From assembly GCA_021737785.1 (NCBI GenBank), contig JAIPDI010000024.1:21039-85038 (forward strand): a DNA stretch of 64,000 nt. Direction: 5' to 3'. Under the pieces are notes generated by a model that was not told the DNA's origin, made no database searches, and saw only the letters and a list, made by a program, of their open reading frames with translations. Shown in pieces: positions 43,512-52,253 of this stretch. Origin of the DNA: Deltaproteobacteria bacterium (GTDB taxonomy: Bacteria; Desulfobacterota; DSM-4660; Desulfatiglandales; Desulfatiglandaceae). Each line of letters opens with the position of its first letter. Within the stretch, counting starts at the first letter, position 1. Made by a program: the position numbers and the translations under genes.

Positions 43512-44651
43512 ATGAATGAAATCCATCAGCGTTATCTGAAAGAGCCTGTCGAAGACGACCTGAAAAGTCGTATGGTCTTTATCGGGGGGCCGAGACAGGT
43601 CGGAAAGACCGTCTTTGCACTGGGCTTTCTGTCGCCGCCGGACATCCGGCACGCCGCGTATCTGAACTGGGACGACGTGCAGGTCCGATCCTCCCTAATG
43701 AAGGGTGAACTTCCGGCAAACCAGCCTCTCATCATTCTGGATGAAATCCACAAGTACGCCAGGTGGCGAAATCTGGTCAAAGGATTCTATGACACCCGAA
43801 AGACGCAAACGGCCTTTATCATTACCGGTTCCGCAAGACTGGATCATTACCGGAAAGGGGGAGATTCCCTCCATGGGCGCTATCATTATTACCGTCTTCA
43901 TCCTTTTTCGCTGACAGAGCTGAACTCAAACCCCTCAGCAACGGATCTGGAACTCCTGCTCAGGTTTGGCGGGTTCCCCGAACCCCTATTCAGAGGAGAG
44001 GAGAAATTCTGGAGGAGGTGGCAGCGAGAGAGGACTCACCGCGTGATTTACGACGACATCAGGGATCTGGAAAGGGTGAAGGAGATGAGCCTCCTCGAGT
44101 TGCTGGCAGAGGAACTGCCGCGACGGGTCGGCTCTCCCCTGTCCATCAAGAACTTGCGGGAGGTCCTGGAGGTTGCCCATGAAACCGTGGACAGGTGGGT
44201 TCGGGTATTCGAGAGGATGTATTACTGTTTTCGTATTCCACCCCATGGCGCTCCCAGGATAAGGGCGGTCAAGAAAGAACAAAAGCTCTATCTCTGGGAC
44301 TGGACAGCGGTGCCGGACCCCAGTGCGCGATTTGAAAACCTCGTGGCCTGCCAACTCCTGAAATATTGTCACTTTATGGAAGATTCCCAGGGTTACGGGA
44401 TGGACCTCCGTTTCCTCCGGGACACAGACAAGCGGGAAGTTGATTTTGTTGTGTTACAGGAGGGCCGTCCCTTGTTTGCGGTGGAGTGCAAGACCGGCGA
44501 AAAGGACATCAGTCATGCCCTGTTCTATTTTAAGGAACGGGTCAATATTCCCAACTGTTACCAGGTGCATACCGGCACTCGTGATTATGAGAAGGAGGGG
44601 ATACGGGTCTTGCCTTTTTTTACCTTTTGCAGGGAACTTCTTATGCCATGA
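43512..44651 (+). CDS. DUF4143-family AAA+ ATPase
   Basis: A 379-residue ATPase. Walker A is GGPRQVGKT near 25, Walker B LIILDEIHKY near 75, and the sensor-like ITGSARLD near 110. The C-terminal DUF4143 part has RFENLVACQLLKY and then DKREVDFVV...LFAVECKTGE, an E-V-D-F...E-C-K arrangement like a PD-(D/E)XK nuclease fold. These proteins occur widely on accessory DNA and their role is unknown. It sits inside the island that splits the lipid cluster. Confidence 0.88.
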   Translation: MNEIHQRYLKEPVEDDLKSRMVFIGGPRQVGKTVFALGFLSPPDIRHAAYLNWDDVQVRSSLMKGELPANQPLIILDEIHKYARWRNLVKGFYDTRKTQTAFIITGSARLDHYRKGGDSLHGRYHYYRLHPFSLTELNSNPSATDLELLLRFGGFPEPLFRGEEKFWRRWQRERTHRVIYDDIRDLERVKEMSLLELLAEELPRRVGSPLSIKNLREVLEVAHETVDRWVRVFERMYYCFRIPPHGAPRIRAVKKEQKLYLWDWTAVPDPSARFENLVACQLLKYCHFMEDSQGYGMDLRFLRDTDKREVDFVVLQEGRPLFAVECKTGEKDISHALFYFKERVNIPNCYQVHTGTRDYEKEGIRVLPFFTFCRELLMP

Positions 44652-44658
44652 AGCGAAG

Positions 44659-45123
44659 TTAATATGACGGCGCTTCATCTGAATCGGGATGGACAATCTG
44701 CAATCTGATCTCTCCGATGACCTGCGAACCTATCTCCGCCGTCCCAACAACTTCATAATAATTTTCAAAACAAAAATCTCTTGTGGCACTGACCCGAATC
44801 CTGCTGTTTGCGGGGATCCTGCCCAAATGAAACCGGGCCTCTTTGACCCCGACCAACCATCCCAAACGGCCCTCGATATCTTTTCCTTTGATGATCGATT
44901 CCTCCCACCCTATGGAGACGCCCGCGGTTTGGGCAGTGAGCTCGATCAGGACGAGTGAACTCACGGAACCTCCTTCAAAAAAAGGCCACTCCGGTTTCAC
45001 GATGGATTCGGTGACCGCGGTTTCTTCATCCACCCGGACGATGTCGTCAATGAGTTTCATTCGGCCCCGATGGGGAATGAGTTCCTCGATGCTGACGCCC
45101 GTCGGTTTCCCCTTATTGGACAT
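44659..45123 (-). CDS. 3-hydroxyacyl-ACP dehydratase (ApeP/FabZ-like hotdog) 1
   Basis: A 154-residue hotdog protein. LIPHRGRMKLIDDIV matches the P-H-R-x-x-M-x-L-I-D segment of the ApeP-type dehydratases, and LVLIELTAQTAGV carries the E-x-x-A-Q of the second catalytic half. GGAGGGGG precedes the ATG. It would dehydrate 3-hydroxyacyl carriers made by the ketoreductase. It is divergent from the following carrier and ketosynthase genes. Confidence 0.82.
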   Translation of the reverse strand: MSNKGKPTGVSIEELIPHRGRMKLIDDIVRVDEETAVTESIVKPEWPFFEGGSVSSLVLIELTAQTAGVSIGWEESIIKGKDIEGRLGWLVGVKEARFHLGRIPANSRIRVSATRDFCFENYYEVVGTAEIGSQVIGEIRLQIVHPDSDEAPSY

Positions 45124-45231
45124 GCACCCGTTCCCCCTCCATTGCAGGGTTCCCTGCGCCCGATCTGGTGATCTTCAGCATTGCCTTTGACTTTGGACAC
45201 CCCCGGCTGCATTTTTCGTTTGAGAATTGGA

Positions 45232-45259
45232 TTGACCTGAAAACGATAAAAATGATAGC
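45232..45259 (+). promoter_or_regulatory. Weak promoter candidate for the second half of the cluster
   Basis: TTGACC, 16 bases, GATAGC in an AT-rich part of the divergent gap. The -10 match is poor. It would drive the carrier at 45346 and the genes after it. Confidence 0.25.
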
Positions 45260-45345
45260 TTACCTTTTCTTTTACGTTACTTGAGCAGTCCTGTAAAGAG
45301 ACAATCTATCAATGCCTTCAGATGGGCTCACAGAAAGAGTTGCAA

Positions 45346-45624
45346 ATGGAAGACCCTGTTAACATATTGATAAAAGAGCTTAAAATTAAGATCATCCATA
45401 CCCTTAACTTCGAAGATATCACTCCTGATGATATTGTTGAGGATCATCCGCTGGTAGGCGGCGAATTGGGAATAGATTCCATAGACGTCCTGGAACTGGT
45501 GATGATGATTGACAAAGACTATGGCATCAAGATTGACAACAAAGAACTTGGCGAAAAGGTTTTCGTAAGTTTGACATCATTGGCCCGGTTTATTTATGAA
45601 AATTCAAGAAGCGTAGGAAATTGA
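45346..45624 (+). CDS. Acyl carrier protein 2
   Basis: A 92-residue carrier with the attachment Ser at residue 45 in GIDSIDVLEL. The start was placed at the ATG with AAAGAG eight bases upstream; an earlier in-frame ATG adds eight residues. Its stop overlaps the start of the ketosynthase fusion (ATTGA), so the two are coupled, as carrier/ketosynthase pairs often are. Confidence 0.9.
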   Translation: MEDPVNILIKELKIKIIHTLNFEDITPDDIVEDHPLVGGELGIDSIDVLELVMMIDKDYGIKIDNKELGEKVFVSLTSLARFIYENSRSVGN

Positions 45625-47801
45625 CGGGAGAACGGGTTTACATCACAGGGATGGGCCTGGTCACTTCGGCAGGATGCGGCGTATCCAAGGCAAGGGGGGT
45701 CATCAGAAGCGGAGAGACGAGAATACGGCCGTTGAGCCTCTTTCCCGTCTCCCGGAATAACCGGCTACCTGTCGGAGAGGTCGGCGAGTTTCTTGAATCG
45801 GGCGGCGTCCCCCGCACCCACCAGCTTGCCCTGACCGCTGCAAGGGAGGCCATGGCAGGCTGCAAAGACATCCCCGACGCCGTGGTCATGGGCGTCACCA
45901 CCGGGGGGATGCTGACCACGGAACAATATCTGCAGACAGGGGATGGCGATCCTGATGCCTTCAAATACCATTCGCCAAGCTCTGTATCAGAGTATATTGC
46001 CCATGAATTGGGGTGTCATGGCCCTGTCATTACCCTATCGACCGCCTGTTCATCGGGTGCAGTGGCCATTAAGATCGCCCTGGACATGCTGAGGGCCGGG
46101 AGGGCCGGGACGGTTCTGGCCGGAGGCGCCGATTCCCTCAGCCGCCTCACATACCATGGGTTCAGGGCACTTCAATTGATCGACCCTCAAGGGGCCCGGC
46201 CCTTTGATAAAGATAGGGAGGGGATGTCGGTTGCGGAAGGGGCGGCCGTCCTGGTCCTCACTGCCTCCGAAAGTGTTCCTGACAATGCGATCGCTGAGAT
46301 CCTGGGGGCGGGACTCTCTTGTGACGCCTATCACCCTTCGGCGTCCCATCCTGACGGGGCGGGGGCCATTCAGGCGATGCAGGCGGCAGTGCGCGATGCG
46401 CATATCTCCCTCGAAGAAATCGATTACATCAACCTGCACGGGACAGGCACAGTCGATAACGACCGTTCCGAAGCAAGGGCCTTGAATACCCTTTTCCCCG
46501 ACAAGAAACCCCTCATGTCTTCCGTAAAAGGGGCCTTTGGACACTCCCTGGGGGCCGCAGGCGCCATGGAGGCCGTTGTGTCTGCGCTGGCCGTCTCCGA
46601 GGGCCTGGTCCCGGCAAATGTGGGTTGCCATCTCCCCGACCCCGAATTGACGCTGGCCCCCCTGATGACGCCCTCGAAGACGGCGCATATTCACACCGTC
46701 CTCTCGAACTCATTTGGATTCGGGGGAAATAACGCCTCGGTTGTCATTGGGTCCCCCCGCAGGGGACACCCTCCTCGGCCCATGCCCGTGAAAGCGGCGT
46801 CTCATCTGCTTGTGCTGGGAAGCGCGTGCCTTACCGGGGCCGGGGACACCGGGATGTCGCTGAGGGCAGTATCCGGGGGAAAAAGCTGTAGAGGGAGGGT
46901 TCCTGACCCGGTGTTATCCCAGGGATTTTCCCCAAGGGACGTGAGACGGCTCAGGCGGCTGCCCAGGCTGGTGTTATCTTTGGCATCAGCGGCCCACGCC
47001 GACTCGCGACAGGCGGATGCACCGGGTTCGATCTTTTTCGGCACCGGCTGGGGAGCGCTTTCGGAAACATACGATTTTTTGACCAAATTGTTTGAATCCG
47101 GAGAACAATTTCCAAGTCCCATCGACTTTATCGGTTCGGTTCATAATGCACCGGCCGGCCAGGCGGCCATCCGATTCGGGTCCATGGGGCCCAACATCAC
47201 CGCCACGGGTGGAGACTACTCATTTGAACAGGCCCTGATGCTGGCCGGCCTGATGGCGGAAGATAGTGACGACACACTGCTCGTGGTCGGGAGCGATGAG
47301 TTCCATGACACCCTCTCGCGCCTGTTTGACAGATCTACCAGGAGCGATGCAACGCCTTCAGAGGGAGGCGGAGCCATGTGTCTCAAGCGATCGGAATCCG
47401 ACGGAGGCCTGAAAACAGCCGCCATGTTCTATGAAACCTCCAAGAACAACCCTTCTGTCATCTCATCGCTGATGGTCGGTCTGGCGGGCCGGGAAGGGGT
47501 TCGAAAGAAGTATGGGGCTGTTTTCGCGGGCATCCCTGCTGCCTGTCGGAAAACGGGGGAAGCGCAGCTTAGGGAGTTCCTGTCGATGTCCGGGTTCGAG
47601 GGACCGGTGATTGATTATCGAAGGGTTACAGGGGAATTTGCTTCCGCCTCGGCAGTCGCCGCGGTTCTTGCCCTGCAATGCGTGGATCAAGGGGAATTGC
47701 CCGGCGGACTCCATGGGGGAAAAGCCATTGACCTGAAAGACAAAGGGATCCTCTTGGTCGGTCTTGGAGATTTTGTGACGGCAATCGAGGTGATTCATTA
47801 G
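45621..47801 (+). CDS. Ketosynthase fused to inactive ketosynthase (chain-length-factor-like)
   Basis: A 726-residue protein. Residues 1 to about 380 are a complete ketosynthase: C143 in STACSSGAV, H273 in HGTGT and H308 in GAFGHSLGAAG, ending SFGFGGNNASVVIG. Residues from about 395 repeat the fold: APAGQAAIRFGSMGPNITATGG occupies the nucleophile region, with Gly-Gly-Asp where Cys is expected, and the usual His motifs are absent. This resembles the KS/CLF pair (ApeO/ApeC) of aryl-polyene and type II PKS systems, here joined in one chain. TTG start. Confidence 0.85.
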   Translation: MTGERVYITGMGLVTSAGCGVSKARGVIRSGETRIRPLSLFPVSRNNRLPVGEVGEFLESGGVPRTHQLALTAAREAMAGCKDIPDAVVMGVTTGGMLTTEQYLQTGDGDPDAFKYHSPSSVSEYIAHELGCHGPVITLSTACSSGAVAIKIALDMLRAGRAGTVLAGGADSLSRLTYHGFRALQLIDPQGARPFDKDREGMSVAEGAAVLVLTASESVPDNAIAEILGAGLSCDAYHPSASHPDGAGAIQAMQAAVRDAHISLEEIDYINLHGTGTVDNDRSEARALNTLFPDKKPLMSSVKGAFGHSLGAAGAMEAVVSALAVSEGLVPANVGCHLPDPELTLAPLMTPSKTAHIHTVLSNSFGFGGNNASVVIGSPRRGHPPRPMPVKAASHLLVLGSACLTGAGDTGMSLRAVSGGKSCRGRVPDPVLSQGFSPRDVRRLRRLPRLVLSLASAAHADSRQADAPGSIFFGTGWGALSETYDFLTKLFESGEQFPSPIDFIGSVHNAPAGQAAIRFGSMGPNITATGGDYSFEQALMLAGLMAEDSDDTLLVVGSDEFHDTLSRLFDRSTRSDATPSEGGGAMCLKRSESDGGLKTAAMFYETSKNNPSVISSLMVGLAGREGVRKKYGAVFAGIPAACRKTGEAQLREFLSMSGFEGPVIDYRRVTGEFASASAVAAVLALQCVDQGELPGGLHGGKAIDLKDKGILLVGLGDFVTAIEVIH

Positions 47802-47809
47802 GGGGTGCG

Positions 47810-49162
47810 GTGAAGGTACTACTGGTTTCAGCGAACAGACTGAAAACACCCTATCCGGTATATCCCCTCGGTCTTGACTATGTGGCCGACGCCATATCCA
47901 TGGAGCACCGGGTCAGGATTGCGGATATGAACGAGATGGGAAACAGCGATTCCCTGGCCGGGATGCTTCAAGGGTTTTCACCGGATGTGGTTGGGCTTTC
48001 ACTGCGAAATATCGACAATTGCGATATCACCGCGCCAAAGGATTATCTCACCGAATACCGCGAATTGGCCGAAACCGTCAGAAAACATTCCGATGCGCTT
48101 CTGATCCTGGGGGGAAGCGGATTCACGCTCTTCCCCAGCGAAATCATGGAAGGCCTTAAGGCCGATTATGGAATTGTGGGAGAGGGAGAAAGGCTGGCCC
48201 CCCTTCTCAGGGCGATCGGGGCGCATAAGGATACCTCCGGGATTCCGGGAGTGATCACGCGGGGTTGGAACGGGACCCTGCCACCTCCGTGGGACGGTCC
48301 CTTATCAAGGGGGCTTCAAAAAGAGGGCGCCCATATTCCCTTCTATTTGAAAAACGGGGGCATGCTCAACCTTCAGACAAAGAGAGGTTGCAATTTCAAG
48401 TGTATCTATTGTACATATCCCCATATCGAGGGAAACGCGTTGAGGCTTATCCCTCCGGAAGAGGTGGCGGACACGGCCTTGTGGATTGAGAAGACGGGCG
48501 CCAGGTATTTCTTCATCACTGACTCGGCATTCAACGCGGATTATGATCACAGCATGGCGGTGGCCCATGCCTTTATGAAGGCAGGGGTCTCCATCCCCTG
48601 GGGCGCATTTTTCGCTCCCACGCGTCCACCGAAAGACTATTACCGGTCCCTGGCGGATGCAGGCCTCACCCATGTGGAATTCGGTACGGAGTCATTGTCG
48701 GATGAGGTACTCCACGCCTACCGGAAACCCTTTAGCGCCGACCACGTCTTTTGTTCACACTGCGCTGCAATAGACGCCGGTTTACATGTGGCCCACTATT
48801 TCCTCTTGGGCGGACCCGGAGAAGATATTCATTCCATCAGCAGAACCCTTTCGAGTGCCGATAGACTCGAAGGTGCGGTCTTCTTCTTCTTCTGCGGAAT
48901 GCGCATCTATCCGAAGACCGCCCTGCATGAGATGGCGGTCGCGTCCGGGCAGATATCCGCTTCCCGGAGTCTGTTGGCGCCGATCTTTTATCAGTCTACG
49001 GCGATCACCACTGAAGAAATCCTTCTGCGGGTCAGGGACCATGCCGCCGGAAGGATGAACTGGGTGACGGGCTCGGGGGAAGACCTGACCGCCCGAATCA
49101 TCCCCAGGATGTATGCCAGGGGACGTCATGGACCCCTCTGGGAGCATCTGATTCGGACTTAG
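47810..49162 (+). CDS. B12-binding-domain radical SAM enzyme 2
   Basis: A 450-residue protein. Residues 1-130 are a B12-type Rossmann domain (YPLGLDYVADAI, DVVGLSLRNIDN, LILGGSGFTLFP, YGIVGEGE), again without D-x-H-x-x-G. The radical SAM core has KRGCNFKCIYCTYP near residue 195 with Cx3Cx2C. GTG start eight bases past the ketosynthase stop. Possible chemistry is methylation or ring formation on the acyl chain, but this cannot be assigned. Confidence 0.9.
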   Translation: MKVLLVSANRLKTPYPVYPLGLDYVADAISMEHRVRIADMNEMGNSDSLAGMLQGFSPDVVGLSLRNIDNCDITAPKDYLTEYRELAETVRKHSDALLILGGSGFTLFPSEIMEGLKADYGIVGEGERLAPLLRAIGAHKDTSGIPGVITRGWNGTLPPPWDGPLSRGLQKEGAHIPFYLKNGGMLNLQTKRGCNFKCIYCTYPHIEGNALRLIPPEEVADTALWIEKTGARYFFITDSAFNADYDHSMAVAHAFMKAGVSIPWGAFFAPTRPPKDYYRSLADAGLTHVEFGTESLSDEVLHAYRKPFSADHVFCSHCAAIDAGLHVAHYFLLGGPGEDIHSISRTLSSADRLEGAVFFFFCGMRIYPKTALHEMAVASGQISASRSLLAPIFYQSTAITTEEILLRVRDHAAGRMNWVTGSGEDLTARIIPRMYARGRHGPLWEHLIRT

Positions 49163-49192
49163 GGGCCTTGCCCGGTTGGAAAATTGAAAACT

Positions 49193-49546
49193 ATGGTGAA
49201 ATGGTATTCGGTAATCCGGATCAGCCGTCCGGATCCCGGTCAGATTATGGCCGAATTGGAGGTGGATGCGGATTCCCCATGGTTCTCGGGTCATTTTCCG
49301 GAAAATCCGATCCTCCCCGGCATTGCGCAGCTTGGAATGGTGGTGGATACAATTCAAGAGTCCGGGCATAAGGATTGCAGGATTTCTGAAATAAAAAAGC
49401 TGAGATTCAAGCAGATGATACGGCCCCAAGATCCCATAACCCTCATCATCAGATGTCGGGCACAGGGCCCCGCCTCCTATTCATTCCGCATGATGGTAAA
49501 GGATCAGTTGGCCTGCAGCGGCCTTCTGATCGCTGAGGGGTCATAG
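49193..49546 (+). CDS. 3-hydroxyacyl-ACP dehydratase (ApeI/FabZ-like hotdog) 2
   Basis: A 117-residue single hotdog. SGHFPENPILPGIAQLGMV contains the catalytic His and the G-H-F-P-x-x-P-I-L-P-G block of FabA/FabZ and ApeI, followed by KKLRFKQMIRPQDP. The ribosome site is weak and a TTG three codons earlier is possible. It is the second stand-alone dehydratase of the cluster. Confidence 0.85.
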   Translation: MVKWYSVIRISRPDPGQIMAELEVDADSPWFSGHFPENPILPGIAQLGMVVDTIQESGHKDCRISEIKKLRFKQMIRPQDPITLIIRCRAQGPASYSFRMMVKDQLACSGLLIAEGS

Positions 49547-49620
49547 TTTTGAGCTCAGGGCGTTCACCCTGATTCTGTTTATAGGTTCATGGCAGGATCA
49601 CCCGACCAAGGAGGTAAATA

Positions 49621-49902
49621 ATGGCCAACCCATATGAAATTTCCAAACTGACTATCCGTATCGCAGAGATTATGATCGATGAACTCAAATTGGAAGACGT
49701 CACCCCCGAGACTTTCGATCCTGAAATTGACCTGATTGATGAAGTCGGCATCGACAGCATGGATCTGGCGACCGTCGCCCTGGTGCTTCGCGATGAATAT
49801 GGCATTGTCATCGACGAAGACGATTATCCGAAATTAAACAACATCCGGCGAATAGCGGAATATATCCGGGAAAAAATGGACGATGGAAAAGAGGAAGGAT
49901 GA
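49621..49902 (+). CDS. Acyl carrier protein 3
   Basis: A 93-residue carrier with Ser 46 in GIDSMDLATV. AAGGAGG lies just upstream. It is followed closely by a radical SAM gene, suggesting that radical chemistry happens on a carrier-bound chain. Confidence 0.92.
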   Translation: MANPYEISKLTIRIAEIMIDELKLEDVTPETFDPEIDLIDEVGIDSMDLATVALVLRDEYGIVIDEDDYPKLNNIRRIAEYIREKMDDGKEEG

Positions 49903-49937
49903 CCCGTTTTTGAGTGGTATGTGACCGGGAATTACGA

Positions 49938-51029
49938 ATGAAGGCAAAGGCGCATCACTTGAAAGACGCACAGAAAAAGACATGGAGATTCTCCGACCTC
50001 ATTGGGGATCCTGCTGTTGGGGCCAGGTGGGAGAAGGTCCGCAGGTATTTTTTTCTGAGGGAATCCACCTACGACATGACCAACCGCTGCAATATTCGGT
50101 GTGACGGCTGCTACTATTTCGAGGGGAGCAAACAGTTTGCCCATGAAAACAAGGCTCCGGAGGATTGGCGGGACCTCATGAAGGGCGAAAAGGCGAGGGG
50201 CATCACCTATGTGGTTCTGGCCGGTGCTGAACCCTCTCTGGTCCCTGACCTGTGTCAGGTCTGCTTCGAAGAGATGCCCCTCGGCGCCATCGCATCCAAC
50301 GGGTTACGGCCTATTCCTCGATCCATCGATTACAAAATTCATATCTCTGTCTGGGGCGACGATGAGACAAGCCTGAGTATCAGGAAGGCCAAAGACATGC
50401 TGGTCAGACAGATCGACAACTATCAGGATGATCCCCGGGCCGTATTCGTATACACCTTTACCAGGGAGAATATCGATCAGATCCACGGGGTCATGGAGGT
50501 CCTTGCCCGGCATGGATGTAAGGTTACCCTGAATATGTTTTCATCGCCCGTCGGATATACCGGCCCCCTTCGTCACACGCCGCAATCCCTTGCCCATGCC
50601 CGGCAGACGATGTTGGCCCTTATTTCGGAATACCCGGAGAACCTCCTGTTTTCCCCTTACAGTGCGGTTGCCCATACCCATATCCGTGGGCTCCATGACC
50701 TTTACTCCTGTTCCTATCCAAGGATGAACAGTTCCACTGCCATCGGACTGGGGCGCTCTTTTCGGCAGTACCGCGCGGATCTTACCTGGGATAGAACAGC
50801 TGCCTGTTGCGTGCCCGATACCGACTGCACGGATTGCCGGCATTACGCCGCAGGGAGTGCGGTGGTGACGGCCAGGTTGTTCCGCCATGCATCCGATCCC
50901 GACACATTCAGGTCGTGGCTCGATTACGTGGACACATACCTCGCCGTATGGGTCATGGGGTATGAAAAGGGCGAAAATCTGTGCGATCATATGGTTGCGC
51001 CGCCAGGGCATGGGCTTGTCGACGATTGA
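49938..51029 (+). CDS. Radical SAM enzyme 3 (SPASM/Twitch-like)
   Basis: A 363-residue radical SAM protein. YDMTNRCNIRCDGCYYF has the Cx3Cx2C site near residue 55, VLAGAEPSL the SAM-binding G-x-E-P, and ISVWGDDE a shared strand. The C-terminus has CCVPDTDCTDC, fitting an auxiliary cluster site. It is a paralogue of the next gene, sharing these segments in order. The start is the ATG nearest the gene body; an upstream GTG is possible. Confidence 0.88.
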   Translation: MKAKAHHLKDAQKKTWRFSDLIGDPAVGARWEKVRRYFFLRESTYDMTNRCNIRCDGCYYFEGSKQFAHENKAPEDWRDLMKGEKARGITYVVLAGAEPSLVPDLCQVCFEEMPLGAIASNGLRPIPRSIDYKIHISVWGDDETSLSIRKAKDMLVRQIDNYQDDPRAVFVYTFTRENIDQIHGVMEVLARHGCKVTLNMFSSPVGYTGPLRHTPQSLAHARQTMLALISEYPENLLFSPYSAVAHTHIRGLHDLYSCSYPRMNSSTAIGLGRSFRQYRADLTWDRTAACCVPDTDCTDCRHYAAGSAVVTARLFRHASDPDTFRSWLDYVDTYLAVWVMGYEKGENLCDHMVAPPGHGLVDD

Positions 51030-51212
51030 TGCAAAACGGCCTGGATCTGTTGGGTAGGAAAGAGCTGTTGACGCTCTTATTGCCTGGTCTCATGAAAAAA
51101 GGAAGACAATCCAGGTGAACAACCAAAAATGAAACCCCTTTGCGGTTTCGTGGCTTTGCGTGAGACATTTCGGTTGCGGTATCCGCATTGGAAGTGATAC
51201 GGACGAATAGCG
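51030..51212. repeat. Gap with inverted AAACCCCTTTGCGG repeat
   Basis: 51120-51190 reads CCAAAAATGAAACCCCTTTG, then GTTTCGTGGCTTTGCGTGAG and CATTTCGGTTGCGGTATCCGC, matching the sequence at 39230-39292 and the reverse complement of 12537-12575. It lies between the two paralogous radical SAM genes. Confidence 0.55.
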
Positions 51213-52208
51213 ATGAAAACCATTAGTTCGTTATTAGATAAGGAATGGTACGAGAGATATAAATCCATCTCCAAGTTGAACATCCGCAGTTCCATCTATG
51301 ATGTGACCAACCAATGCAATCTAAGGTGCAAGGGGTGTTTCTTTTTTTCTTCCGGCGAGAACAACGTGTCTGAAGAAACGGACCTGGCCGAATGGAAGCG
51401 GTTTGTTGACAAGGAAGAGGAACGGGGCATCAACCTGGCCATCCTGATCGGGGGGGAGCCGACCCTGTGCCTTGACAGGGTGGAGGCATTCTACCGGCGA
51501 CTGCCCACGTTCTGCGCAACCAACGGGATCATTAAGGTCCCGAGAGACAGATTCCCACATATGATGGTCGGGATCTCCCTGTGGGGGGATGAAGCGGACG
51601 AGAGGCTTCTGAGGGGAAAAGACACCTTTTCCATCTCACGCAAGAGCTACGAGGGAGATCCTCACGCCTATTATCTCTATACCATGACCCCCAAACAGAT
51701 CGGGAAAAGCCAACGGATTATTCGAAAGATACGGGATGCAGGACTGAAGGTCCATATGCAGCTCCTTTCAAATGATGAAGGGGTGGACGGCTTTTCCTGG
51801 AAAAAGGCGGAATTGGAGGATATACGCTCTGAAATGGATGAACTCCTGGATACCTATCCCGATACCGTGATATCCTCAAAATATTATCACAAAATCATTA
51901 CATCGGGAACAATGGGGGATCGGCGCTTCGGGTGGCTGCAATGTCCTTCTGTCAGTGAGCCTCTGGACCGGAGAGATCCCCCTGTACGCCGACTCATCGG
52001 ATTTATCCGCTGGGCAGCGGATCTCAAGACAATTTACCGATGTTGTACGTCTCAAACACGGGATTGCGCCACCTGCAAGGACGGCGCGGCCCATATGAGC
52101 TGGGTAATGGTCAATAAGAGGGCCCACATGGATTCCCCGGAACACCTGAAGGAGTGGATAGAGGTCTATGAGATGTTCGCAAAGCTCTATCAGTTTATTC
52201 CCTGGTAA
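51213..52208 (+). CDS. Radical SAM enzyme 4 (SPASM/Twitch-like, paralogue of the previous one)
   Basis: A 331-residue protein. YDVTNQCNLRCKGCFFF carries Cx3Cx2C near residue 35, LIGGEPTLCL the SAM-binding segment, and GISLWGDEAD the shared strand. The C-terminal cysteines read CCTSQTRDCATC, spaced almost as in its neighbour. The two probably act on related substrates or form a pair. It is followed 45 bases later by a ketosynthase. Confidence 0.88.
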   Translation: MKTISSLLDKEWYERYKSISKLNIRSSIYDVTNQCNLRCKGCFFFSSGENNVSEETDLAEWKRFVDKEEERGINLAILIGGEPTLCLDRVEAFYRRLPTFCATNGIIKVPRDRFPHMMVGISLWGDEADERLLRGKDTFSISRKSYEGDPHAYYLYTMTPKQIGKSQRIIRKIRDAGLKVHMQLLSNDEGVDGFSWKKAELEDIRSEMDELLDTYPDTVISSKYYHKIITSGTMGDRRFGWLQCPSVSEPLDRRDPPVRRLIGFIRWAADLKTIYRCCTSQTRDCATCKDGAAHMSWVMVNKRAHMDSPEHLKEWIEVYEMFAKLYQFIPW

Positions 52209-52253
52209 TCAAAGGGGGATCCCACTTTACCTTGCATCCCCAACCCTGTTCAA

